From positions 186,001 to 250,000 of the forward strand of contig NZ_CADFEB010000011.1 of assembly GCF_902833085.1 (NCBI RefSeq): 64,000 nt of DNA, written 5' to 3'. The position numbers were made by a program, and so were the translations under genes. A model generated the notes under the pieces. It worked only from the letters and a program-made list of their open reading frames with translations, made no database searches and was not told the DNA's origin. This DNA is from Burkholderia ubonensis. Lineage in GTDB: Bacteria > Pseudomonadota > Gammaproteobacteria > Burkholderiales > Burkholderiaceae. Shown here one piece after another: positions 34,275 to 44,062 of this stretch (position 1 is the first letter of the stretch; each line of letters opens with the position of its first letter).

Positions 34275-35159
34275 ATGTCGGCGGCGCTGCACGGCGCGCC
34301 CCCCTTCCATGACGGCATATCGATACTCGACATGTACCGCATTCTTTCCACGCTTTCCGACCCATGCGCGTGCATCGCGTCCGAAGATGTCCTCGGTCAC
34401 GTACAGCGCGGCGACCGCTTCAATGCATGGGCGATCGACGGCGCTTCGTTCCTGACGGACCATCCGTTCACCACGTTCGACGATCGCTCCGATGCGCATT
34501 GGTTCGCGGCGGAACTCTCCGCGTTCCTCGCCCGCGAGCTGAGCGAACGGGAATTCGACGCCGCCCGTCTTCGCCCGGTGCTGGAGGATTTGCGGCAACG
34601 CTATCTGGCGTTGTCCCCGGATACGCCGCTGTGGGCGTATCCGGCCGCGGCATGCACGATCGTCGAGCTGCAACGCTCCGGCGACCAGGTCGTCGCGGAC
34701 ATTCACCAGTACGCGGACTGCTTCGCATTGTTCGGCGCGGGCCGCACTGACGAGCCGGCGCCCGCGGTCGACGACTTCCGGTCGACCGCGTCGCGGATTC
34801 AATGGCGGCCGCGTTCGGGATTCTCCGGTGAACAACTGGCGCGTCAGCACGAGCGCCGCATCGAGCAACAGCACAACCGGAACACGACCGCGCTGACGCT
34901 CAATCCCGACAGCGCAGCGAACGGCATTCACGTGCGGCAGACCTTCGCCGCGCCATGCCAGCTGCTGCTGGGGACCGACGGCGTATCGCGTGCTTGGGAA
35001 TACTACGGTCTGGTCGATCAGGGCGACGTCATCGACTTCGTGTCGCGCAACGGCCTTCCGGCGTTGTTTGCGCGGCTGCGACACCACGAGGAAAACTACG
35101 TCAATCCCGAGATGAAATCGCGGGACGATGCGGCGGCGTTGCACGTTCTCTGCGTTTGA
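34275..35159 (+). CDS. PP2C-like protein phosphatase
   Basis: Protein of 294 residues resembling small bacterial PP2C-type phosphatases. NAWAIDGASFLTD gives the Asp-Gly metal-binding motif, and HWFAAELSAFLARELSE and VVADIHQYADCFALFG follow in the expected order. Only some of the usual acidic ligands can be identified, so metal binding is not certain. Two starts are possible (34275 and 34332); neither has a strong ribosome site. It follows the MarR gene by 19 bp and is followed by an ABC ATPase remnant. Confidence 0.58.
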   Translation: MSAALHGAPPFHDGISILDMYRILSTLSDPCACIASEDVLGHVQRGDRFNAWAIDGASFLTDHPFTTFDDRSDAHWFAAELSAFLARELSEREFDAARLRPVLEDLRQRYLALSPDTPLWAYPAAACTIVELQRSGDQVVADIHQYADCFALFGAGRTDEPAPAVDDFRSTASRIQWRPRSGFSGEQLARQHERRIEQQHNRNTTALTLNPDSAANGIHVRQTFAAPCQLLLGTDGVSRAWEYYGLVDQGDVIDFVSRNGLPALFARLRHHEENYVNPEMKSRDDAAALHVLCV

Positions 35160-35171
35160 CGCGCATCCGGC

Positions 35172-35578
35172 TTACGACAGCGGAACGAATTCGCGGACCG
35201 TGCCGTCCTCGAGGCGATAGGCCCGGTCGGCGACCTTCAGCAGCGAGTGATGGTGCGTAATGACGACCAGCGTCGGCACGCGTTGTCGGAGGCGGGCGAA
35301 AATCCGCGCTTCGCGGGCGCCGTCGAGCGATGACGTCGGCTCGTCGAGAATCACGACGGACGGGCGCCTTGCGAGCGCGCCCCCCAATGCGATGCGCTGG
35401 CGCTCGCCCCCCCCGGCTGCGCCTGCCCTGGATGCCGAGCGGTTTGCGCCGTACAGCGTCACCGTGCCGTGCGCCGGCTTCGCGAGACCGGAAGATCCAG
35501 CAGGCCGAAGCCGTCGCGCCATGCGATGTGCTTGCGGCGCAAGTCGACGAGCCACTCGAATGCAGCCGATTTGACTAC
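35172..35578 (-). pseudogene. remnant of an ABC transporter ATP-binding domain
   Basis: The readable part ends with GGERQRIALGGALARRPSVVILDEPTSSLDG and VVITHHHSLL, the signature, Walker B and H-loop of an ABC ATPase in natural order. The signature's leading Leu-Ser is lost. A run of eight C at 35405-35412 lies just before it and may mark a frameshift. The Walker A part and any membrane domain are absent. Upstream sequence in another frame reads EWLVDLRRKHIAWRDGFG, which looks like a fragment of a different coding region. It is best seen as a deletion and frameshift remnant. Confidence 0.7.
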
Positions 35579-35613
35579 GATCGAAGCCAAATCAGCTACA
35601 AATTTCCTGCAAA

Positions 35614-35638
35614 CCGCCGGCCCGTTGCAAGCCGGCGG
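35614..35638 (-). terminator. hairpin after the liv operon
   Basis: Arms CCGCCGGC and GCCGGCGG pair over a nine-base loop nine bases beyond the livF stop, followed on the minus strand by TTT only. It is a strong stem with a weak T tract and probably ends the liv transcript. Confidence 0.55.
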
Positions 35639-35647
35639 CCTCCTTCA

Positions 35648-36348
<701 letters not shown>

Positions 36349-36349
<1 letters not shown>

Positions 36350-37122
36350 CACTCTTCCCCCAGATACGCCTTGATCACGCGCGGATCGTTGCGGACCGCC
36401 TCCGGCGTGCCGATCACGATCGGCCGGCCGTGCTCCATCACGAGGATGCGGTCCGACACGCCCATCACGAGGCTCATGTCGTGCTCGATCAGCAGCACCG
36501 CGACGCCGAACTCGCGGCGCAGCCGGTCGATCAGGTGCTGCAGCTCGATCTTCTCCTGCGGATTGAGGCCGGCCGCGGGCTCGTCGAGCATCAGCAGGCG
36601 CGGCTCGGTGATCATGCAGCGCGCGATCTCGAGGCGGCGCTGGTGGCCGTACGACAGCGTGCCCGCCGGCCGGTTGGCGACCGACGTCAGGTTCATCCGC
36701 TCGAGCCACACGGCCGCGCGTTCGAGCGCTTCCTTCTCCGCGCGCCGGTAGGCCGGCGTCGCGAACAGGCCATGCAGCAGCCCCGACTTCACCTTGCGGT
36801 GCTGCGCGACGAGCAGGTTCTCGACGACCGTCAGCGACTTGAACAGGCGGATGTTCTGGAACGTCCGCACGAGGCCCTTCAGTGCGATCTGGTGGCTCGC
36901 GAGCCCGGCGATCCGGTGCCCGTCGAGCACGACCTCGCCCCCGGTCGGCTTGTAGAACCCGCCGACGCAGTTGAACACGGTGGTCTTGCCCGCGCCGTTC
37001 GGCCCGATGATCGCGAACACCTCGTCGCGGCGCACGTCGAAATCGATGCCGTCGACGGCGAGCAGCCCGCCGAAGCGCATCTGCAGCCCGGCGACCTTCA
37101 ACAGTTCTGCATTCGCGCTCAT
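36349..37122 (-). CDS. livG: branched-chain amino-acid ABC transporter ATPase LivG
   Basis: First ATPase subunit of the Liv importer, 257 residues. Walker A reads GPNGAGKTTVFN, the signature LSYGHQRRLEIARCM and Walker B LLMLDEPAAGLN; LSYG replaces LSGG as is normal in LivG. VRTFQNIRLFKSLTVVENL is a family hallmark. The start overlaps the livM stop as ATGA, and the stop overlaps the livF start. Confidence 0.95.
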
Positions 37123-38390
37123 TGCGGCAGCTCCACGTGGGGACGGCTCGCGGGCAACAGGCCCTGCGGACGCCACATCATCATCAACACCATCACCAGG
37201 CCGAAGATCAGCATCCGGTACTCGGCAAAGCCGCGCGCGACTTCCGGCAGCACGGTCAGCAGGATCGCCGCGAGGATCACGCCGAGCTGCGAGCCCATCC
37301 CGCCGAGCACGACGATCGCGAGAATCAGCGCCGACTCGATGAAGGTGAACGATTCCGGGTTCACGAGACCCTGGCGCGCCGCGAAGAACGCGCCGCCGAT
37401 GCCCGCGAACGCCGCGCCGAGCGTGAACGCCGACAGCTTGATGCGCGTCGGGTTCAGGCCCAGCGAACGGCATGCGATCTCGTCGTCGCGCAGCGCTTCC
37501 CACGCACGGCCCATCGGCATGCGGATCAGGCGGCTCGTCACGAACAGCGTGAAGCCGACCAGCAGCAGCGCGAGCAGGTACAGGAAGATCACCATGTGCT
37601 CGCCGCTGTACTCGAGGCCGATCAGCTCGTGGAAGGTCTTCGCGCCTTCGACGCTCGCCGAGCGGGCCATCTCGATGCCGAACACGGTCGGCTTCGGAAT
37701 GCCCGAGATGCCGTCCGGGCCGCCGGTGAGGCTCGTCAGGTTGTTCGCGAGCAGGCGGATGATCTCGCCGAAGCCGAGCGTGACGATCGCGAGATAGTCG
37801 CCGCGCAGCCGCAGCACCGGGAAGCCGAGCAGGAAGCCGAAGGTCGCCGACGCGATCGCGGCGAGCGGCAGGCACTCCCAGAACGTGAGCCCGAAGTACT
37901 GGTTGAGCATCGCGTAGGTATAGCCGCCGACCGCGTAGAAGCCGACGTAGCCGAGGTCGAGCAGGCCCGCGAAGCCGACCACGATGTTCAGCCCCAGGCC
38001 GAGGATCACGTAGATCAGCGCGAGCGTCGCAACGTCGACCGCGCCGCGCGACCCGAAGAACGGCCACACGAGGCCGACTGCGAGCAGCGCCCAGACGATC
38101 GCCCGCTGCTGCTGCGCGCCCATCGCGGGCAGTGCCGGCAGCGTCACCGCGGCTTTCGCGCGTGTGAGCCACGGCTTGAACAGCTGGAACAGGAACACGG
38201 CTGCGACCGCGATCCACACAGGGCGCCAGTGCGGCTCGAGCACGACCTGGTAGCCGTCGAGCTTCAGTTGCAGGCCGAGCACGGGCACCGTGAGAATCGC
38301 CGTCAGCAGCGCGGCGGCCACGGCGTTCTTCAGCGTGTCGCCGAACGATGCGCCGGCAGCCGGCCGGCGGACGGAAATGACTTGACTCAT
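37119..38390 (-). CDS. livM: branched-chain amino-acid ABC transporter permease LivM
   Basis: Inner-membrane permease of 423 residues. It is longer than the ~300-residue core because of an N-terminal extension with extra membrane segments (about residues 25-50 and 60-80), as in E. coli LivM. The core contains LNIVVGFAGLLDLGYVGFYAVGGYTYA, a family signature, and ALRDDEIACRSLGLN, which includes the EAA-like coupling loop. It pairs with LivH and is driven by LivG and LivF. The start lies 11 bp after the livH stop. Confidence 0.95.
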   Translation of the reverse strand: MSQVISVRRPAAGASFGDTLKNAVAAALLTAILTVPVLGLQLKLDGYQVVLEPHWRPVWIAVAAVFLFQLFKPWLTRAKAAVTLPALPAMGAQQQRAIVWALLAVGLVWPFFGSRGAVDVATLALIYVILGLGLNIVVGFAGLLDLGYVGFYAVGGYTYAMLNQYFGLTFWECLPLAAIASATFGFLLGFPVLRLRGDYLAIVTLGFGEIIRLLANNLTSLTGGPDGISGIPKPTVFGIEMARSASVEGAKTFHELIGLEYSGEHMVIFLYLLALLLVGFTLFVTSRLIRMPMGRAWEALRDDEIACRSLGLNPTRIKLSAFTLGAAFAGIGGAFFAARQGLVNPESFTFIESALILAIVVLGGMGSQLGVILAAILLTVLPEVARGFAEYRMLIFGLVMVLMMMWRPQGLLPASRPHVELPQ

Positions 38391-38401
38391 CTGCGCCTCC
38401 C

Positions 38402-39328
<927 letters not shown>

Positions 39329-39444
39329 GTGCGGGAAGCTCCCGGTAGCGCCGCGCCGGGCGCCGCCGCCGGATCGCGGCGGGGCTGCGGGCAACGCACG
39401 GTGTCGTCACGAGCCGCCCGATGGCCGCTCGCGCGGCCGAATAC

Positions 39445-39481
39445 GCACCCGCCCCGCTCGGGTTTCGAGCAGGGCGGGTGC
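39445..39481 (-). terminator. large hairpin between livJ and livH
   Basis: Arms GCACCCGCCC and GGGCGGGTGC extend, with one mismatch, to 16 pairs around a short GGTTT loop 18 bp beyond the livJ stop. No T run follows. It probably stabilises the livJ message or partly stops transcription, a common arrangement for binding-protein genes. Confidence 0.7.
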
Positions 39482-39498
39482 GCGGGCGGGTACTCCGT

Positions 39499-40620
39499 TT
39501 AGTTGGCGGCGACCGTCTTGGTCGCGTCCTTGTGCCACGTGTAGACGACGAACTTGAACGCCTTCAGGTCACCCTGCGCGTCGTACGCGACCTTGCCGAT
39601 CGGCGTGTCGAACGTCGTCTTGTGCAGGTATGCGGCAACCTTCGTCGGGTCGGTCGACTTCGCGCCGGCGATCCCGTCGGCGATGATCTTCACCGCCGCG
39701 TATGCCGGCATCTGGAACGGACCGTTCGCATCGCGCTTCTTGTCGGCGAACGCCTTCACGAGCGATGCGTTGGCCGGGTCGGCCGTGAAATCGGCCGGCA
39801 GCGTGACGAGCATGCCTTCCGACGACGGGCCGGCGATCGCCGTCACGTCCTTGTTGCCGACGCCCTCAGGCCCCATGAAGGTGGCCTTCACGCCCTGCTC
39901 GCGCGCCTGGCGCATCAGCAGGCCCATTTCCGGGTGGTAGCCGCCGAAGTAGACGAAGTCGACGCCTTGCGACTTCAGCTTCGTGATGATCGCCGAGTAG
40001 TCCGAATCGCCGGCGTTGACGCCTTCGAACAGCACGACCGGAATCTTCGCGGCTTCGAGGTCCTTCTTCACCGACGACGCGATGCCCTGGCCGTACGACT
40101 GCTTGTCGTGCAGCACCGCGACCTTCTTCGGCTTCACGTGCGTGATGATGTACTTCGCCGCCGCCGGGCCTTGCTGGTCGTCGCGGCCGATCGTGCGGAA
40201 GATGAAGTGGCGCTTCTTGCCTTCGGTCAGCTGCGGCGCGGTGGCCGACGGCGTGACCATCACGATGCCTTCGTTCTCGTAGATGTCGGACGCGGGAATC
40301 GTCGAACCCGAGCACACGTGGCCGATCACGTACTTGATCTTCTGGCTGACGATCTTGTTCGCGACCGCGACGGCCTGCTTCGGCTCGCACGCGTCGTCCA
40401 TCATTACCACTTCGAACTTGTTGCCGCCCGCGCCGCCCGCCGCGTTGATCTGCTCGATCGCGGTCAGTGCGCCGGCCTTCACCATGTCGCCGTATTGGGC
40501 GACCGAGCCGCTCATCGGCCCGGCGATGGCGATCTTCACGGTTTCCGCTTGCGCGGCGGCGGCACCGGCGGCGAACAGCACGGCGGCGACGGAGATGGAC
40601 GTAAGACGGGACAGCGTCAT
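39499..40620 (-). CDS. livJ: branched-chain amino-acid ABC transporter periplasmic binding protein
   Basis: Periplasmic substrate-binding protein of 373 residues. It has a Sec signal (residues 1-25, VAAVLFAAGAAAAQA, cleaved before ETVKIA) and the two-lobed LivJ fold: IAGPMSGSVAQYGDMVKAGA, CEPKQAVAVANKIV, HVCSGSTIPASDIY and TIGRDDQQG, the ligand-contacting segments. GAGGAG precedes the ATG. It leads the liv operon on the minus strand and lies about 275 bp downstream of a consensus-like promoter, so its mRNA has a long leader. Confidence 0.95.
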   Translation of the reverse strand: MTLSRLTSISVAAVLFAAGAAAAQAETVKIAIAGPMSGSVAQYGDMVKAGALTAIEQINAAGGAGGNKFEVVMMDDACEPKQAVAVANKIVSQKIKYVIGHVCSGSTIPASDIYENEGIVMVTPSATAPQLTEGKKRHFIFRTIGRDDQQGPAAAKYIITHVKPKKVAVLHDKQSYGQGIASSVKKDLEAAKIPVVLFEGVNAGDSDYSAIITKLKSQGVDFVYFGGYHPEMGLLMRQAREQGVKATFMGPEGVGNKDVTAIAGPSSEGMLVTLPADFTADPANASLVKAFADKKRDANGPFQMPAYAAVKIIADGIAGAKSTDPTKVAAYLHKTTFDTPIGKVAYDAQGDLKAFKFVVYTWHKDATKTVAAN

Positions 40621-41377
40621 TAGGAGCTCCTCGATGTTGTTAGTCATACGGGCAAAGGCGGCATGACTTGCGCAATCGAACAGCACCCGGGGCGAGGACA
40701 TGGGACACGCCCGAGACACATGAAGACGGACCTGCGGTGGAATGATGCGTAGCGGGGCCCGGCTCTTGCAGTCCCCGAGGGGACGTCTGGTTCGGAAAGA
40801 CATCGTGATGCGTCTTGCATTGCGCAAGCGTTTCGCCTGCCCCGCTTGCCAAAGCGCTCGCCGGATGGATGGTCCGACAGCCGTTGGCAAGGCAGTCGAA
40901 ATTATATGGGCGTTTTTCTTTCATCTGTCAAAAATGCCGACCAACCAAGGGAAAACACGTAGGCGGAATCGGGGCGCGGTAGCGACGGCGGAGCAACCGT
41001 ATTTAAAAGGGCACGCTTGCGTCAGGTGCAATCCGGTTGCGACGGCACACGGGATTTCGCCGTTCCGTGAGGCGGGACAAGGCGTTCGGGAATCCGGGGT
41101 ATTCGACCGCGAGGGGGACGTGATTTAAAGGGAGATATCAGGCGGATAGGACAACCGAACGGCAGGCATGTGACGCATCGTTTCCGGGAATCGGGGCCGG
41201 ACTGGCAGCCATACAATTTCCAGGCAGGTGGCGCTGCTTAGAAAGTTGTTTGTTATTTTTATGAAATAATGCGCACCCGTTTCCGCAGTCCAGCCAGCCC
41301 CCGCCGCGATGCGCGCCTGCCGCCAGCCAGCGATCTGCCCGTTTCTTTCAACGCATGTCGCCTGTCTTGCATCGCCC
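40621..41377. other. 757-bp gap with the livJ leader and promoters
   Basis: No gene is supported. The left part (40621-40900) would be transcribed as the leader of livJ. A minus-strand promoter lies at 40901-40931. The right part (about 41220-41275) is AT-rich (TTGTTTGTTATTTTTATGAAATAATG) and may hold the promoter of the exported protein starting at 41378. No known riboswitch fold was recognised in the leader. Confidence 0.55.
40901..40931 (-). promoter_or_regulatory. sigma-70-type promoter for the liv operon
   Basis: On the minus strand TTGACA (40926-40931) is followed by TATAAT (40901-40906) with a 19-base spacer, or CATATA with 17. Both boxes match the consensus closely. It is the only good promoter between livJ and the divergent gene. 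Confidence 0.62.
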
Positions 41378-42007
41378 ATGAATCACGCCTTTCGCTTCGT
41401 TCCCGCCGCCGCGCTCGCCGGTGCGCTTTTCGCCATGACTGCCTGCGCGTGGAGCCAGGGCATCCCCAACCGGGACGTGACCGGCACAAACGTGTTCCGT
41501 GCCGAGCGGCGCGCGACGAACGGCGTGCGCATCCCGCGCGATGCGCATGCCGGGCGCTACACCGCGTCCACGACGCGCGGCCCGTTCGAGACGAACGATA
41601 CCCGCGAGCTTCGGATGTCCGGCGGCCGCCTCGTGCGCCGCGCGCAGGACAAGCGCGCCGGCGATTCGCACTGGCCCGCGAACCGCGTCACACCCGGCGC
41701 GGATGGTCTCGGCCGCCGCTTGCCGGAATATGAACGGCGCACGCTCAATTGGGATGAATATCTGAAGGCCAACGGGACGCCGTACGGCACAAGTCCGCGC
41801 GCGACGCAGATGTTTCCGCCGTCGAACCCGCGCATGCCGATGCATCCGTACGGCCGCGCGCACGGGCTGCCCGGCGTGCCGAATCCGTACGACCCGTCGG
41901 TGCCGCAGCCCGAGACGCGCGCGTTCTATAACAACGGCGCCGGCACGCGTTGCATCGCGACGGGCGGTGCGGGGACGTCGCGATCGTCGTGCGATCTCCG
42001 GTGGTGA
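41378..42007 (+). CDS. exported hypothetical protein
   Basis: Protein of 209 residues with a signal peptide (MNHAFRFVPAAALAGALFAMTACAWSQG, residues 1 to about 28). A Cys at about 22 is not in a clear lipobox. The mature part is rich in Arg, Pro, Gly and Asn, with PYGTSPRATQMFPPSNPRMPMHPYG, and looks poorly structured. Two late Cys residues could form a disulfide. The gene is divergent from livJ and convergent with the DUF6623-like gene. No family is recognised. Confidence 0.62.
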   Translation: MNHAFRFVPAAALAGALFAMTACAWSQGIPNRDVTGTNVFRAERRATNGVRIPRDAHAGRYTASTTRGPFETNDTRELRMSGGRLVRRAQDKRAGDSHWPANRVTPGADGLGRRLPEYERRTLNWDEYLKANGTPYGTSPRATQMFPPSNPRMPMHPYGRAHGLPGVPNPYDPSVPQPETRAFYNNGAGTRCIATGGAGTSRSSCDLRW

Positions 42008-42046
42008 CGACTCGCGCGGCGCACGTTCTGCGACGGCCGGTCCTGC

Positions 42047-42505
42047 TCAGACGAAAAAGTCGCCGCCGGCAGACGAGACGATCAATCGCGCGTCAGGGAT
42101 CGGCGAGTCGATGCCGATGTCGGCCACAAAGAAAAACGATACGCCCATCCCCCATACGACGGTGTGCGGCGCTGATAGATCGAACGTATTCGCAGTATCG
42201 AGTTCAGTCCGGTGCTCGCCCGTCAGCAGCAGGTTGTTGAATTCCTGCACCTTGCCCGAGCCGTCGTAGATATGGACATTGCGGATGCTGCCGGAGGTGG
42301 CCGCGAACATGAGAAACAGGCGCTGCACCTTCGAGCGCACATCGCCGATGATAACGGGCGTGGCTAGCGGAATGTGAAACCAGCTGTTTTGGCCGGGCTT
42401 TATCGCCATGTCTGCGCCCCAGCCGAAATGCCCGACGCGGTCAAGGCTGCCCGGGTTCTCAACTGTCAGCGCGTTGCCGTGAATCCAACTCGCATGAAGA
42501 GCCAT
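42047..42505 (-). CDS. DUF6623-like protein
   Basis: Protein of 152 residues starting MALHASWIHGNALTVENP, which matches my memory of DUF6623, a family of small beta-rich proteins. Strands such as NSWFHIPLATPVII, RLFLMFAATSGSIRNVHIYDG and HTVVWGMGVSFFFVADIG suggest a compact beta-sandwich that may bind carbohydrate or another surface ligand. No signal peptide is present. AAGGGGTG lies upstream of the ATG. The gene is isolated and followed upstream by an AT-rich gap. Confidence 0.65.
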   Translation of the reverse strand: MALHASWIHGNALTVENPGSLDRVGHFGWGADMAIKPGQNSWFHIPLATPVIIGDVRSKVQRLFLMFAATSGSIRNVHIYDGSGKVQEFNNLLLTGEHRTELDTANTFDLSAPHTVVWGMGVSFFFVADIGIDSPIPDARLIVSSAGGDFFV

Positions 42506-42848
42506 GTCGTGTCACCCCTTTTTATGTTCATTTAATTGAGATAAACAGTAGTGGCTACGCGCAGCCAATTCAGTCAGCATTTTCCCGAATCAAGAATTCA
42601 ATATTTCAGGCATTATTTTTGCCTAAATGTTTTATCGCCACCCAAAAACAATTACGCAATTTGAAATTATCTATTTAATATCATCGCCAAACGCCATATT
42701 AAAACTCGAGAGCCCGGAAAGACGATACGCGCCAGTTAGTACGGTCCACTTTGCCGCTGCGACGACACCTGCCGAGGCAGGCCATGCTTCCTGGAGCACC
42801 GAGCCGGCAAGGTAAAATCCGCTCGGTCATTGCAGCCAAGAGCTCCAT
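42506..42848. other. 343-bp AT-rich gap
   Basis: The stretch is markedly poorer in GC than the window average, especially 42520-42720, with runs such as TTTAATATCATC. No gene is seen. It separates the DUF6623-like gene from a divergent AraC regulator and probably holds both promoters. The composition hints at acquired DNA. Confidence 0.55.
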
Positions 42849-43757
42849 ATGTCAGAGAAAATGACGGACGCGGCGTCCGGCGACTTCATTCCAGCAGACG
42901 TCAGGCAGACGGTCGTCAGTCAGGTCTTGCCGCAAGCGCAAATTGGCGTCAGTCGTCTGCGCTCGTTCCGCCGGAACATGGGGCTGACCGCGCCATACCA
43001 ACTGGAAGACGCCGATCTGGTCGTGCTGCAATTGCGGCCGTTTGGCGAGCAGCAGCTATGGGTCGACGGGCGGCCCGCTCCGTTCGTTCCGTATGACGCC
43101 GGCACCGTGACCGTGCACGATCTCGACAGGAACTGGGTGGCTGACCTCCAGGGCAGCTTCGATTGTCTGCACTTCCACCTGCCACGTCAGACGCTCGAGG
43201 AAGTCGCCGACGAAATAGGAGGCAGACGCAAGCCGCGACTCTTCCTGCCGCCGCACCTGAGCGTCCGCGATCCCGTCATTCATGGTCTGGGCCAGGCGTT
43301 ACTTCCTGCGCTGGCAGAGCCCGAACGTGCATCACAGCTTTTCATCGATCATGTCGTCCTTGCCTTCCAGGCGCATATGGCACATCAGTACGGCGGGGCG
43401 ATGGCCGACAGGCGGCGCGTCACTGGCCGTCTGGCAGCCTGGCAGGAACTGCGCGCGAAGGAATTCCTCATTCAGCACCTGGATAGCAACGTGTCTGTTG
43501 CCGACGTGGCGCGGGAATGCGGGCTGTCCCGCAATTACTTTCTTCGCGCTTTCAGGGAGACGACAGGACTGCCGCCTCATCGCTGGCTGCTCAACCAACG
43601 AGTCGAGCGTGCCAAAGTACTTTTGCTGAACAAAGCGCTTCCGCTTGGCACCGTAGCGCAACTGTGCGGTTTTGCGGATCAGAGCCATCTCACGCGGACT
43701 TTCAGCAAAGTGACGGGTGTCAGTCCGGGCCGCTGGCGCCTTGAAACTGGCCGATGA
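42849..43757 (+). CDS. AraC-family transcriptional regulator
   Basis: Regulator of 302 residues. The first ~190 residues form a variable ligand domain. The C-terminal ~100 carry the AraC double helix-turn-helix: NVSVADVARECGLSRNYFLRAFRETTGLPPHRWLLNQRVERAK and then LGTVAQLCGFADQSHLTRTFSKVTGVSPGRWR. The ATG is preceded by AGAGC only. It is divergent from the DUF6623-like gene across the AT-rich gap. The target is unknown. Confidence 0.87.
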   Translation: MSEKMTDAASGDFIPADVRQTVVSQVLPQAQIGVSRLRSFRRNMGLTAPYQLEDADLVVLQLRPFGEQQLWVDGRPAPFVPYDAGTVTVHDLDRNWVADLQGSFDCLHFHLPRQTLEEVADEIGGRRKPRLFLPPHLSVRDPVIHGLGQALLPALAEPERASQLFIDHVVLAFQAHMAHQYGGAMADRRRVTGRLAAWQELRAKEFLIQHLDSNVSVADVARECGLSRNYFLRAFRETTGLPPHRWLLNQRVERAKVLLLNKALPLGTVAQLCGFADQSHLTRTFSKVTGVSPGRWRLETGR

Positions 43758-44062
43758 ACTGCGCCCCGCTGCGAACGATGTCGACGTGCGGCCAGCACAG
43801 GCCAGCGGCGTCACGGCAACGGTGACGATCAGGCAATTTCATACAAAGATGAGACCTTTCTTCAAGACCGCCGCCCTGGGCGTACCTACAATCGCGTCGA
43901 GCTTCGAGCCTGCGGTCGGTAGCCTTTTCGGGAGTTCGACGCGGCCCGGAAGCCCGAGCTACATGGGCGCGCCCAGCTAGCCCGCCGTTGCTCGGCTCCG
44001 GTCCATCGTCAAGGACTGCAGCCCTCGTTGAACCTGTTGTTGAAAGCGAGGGTAGTCAAACC
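43758..44062. other. 305-bp gap, no convincing gene
   Basis: A short frame starting ATG at 43850 (MRPFFKTAALGVPTIASSF, 43 residues, stop at 43980) is open but has no ribosome site and no recognised relative; it could be a fragment of a lost gene. Nothing else is seen. Confidence 0.4.

Noticed and set aside
40742..41128. 128-codon plus-strand frame in the livJ upstream gap
   Set aside because: No ribosome site, no motif, and it overlaps the livJ leader and promoter on the other strand.
43717..43980. 87-codon frame after the AraC gene
   Set aside because: It begins inside the AraC gene in another frame and has no recognisable content; only noted as a possible fragment.
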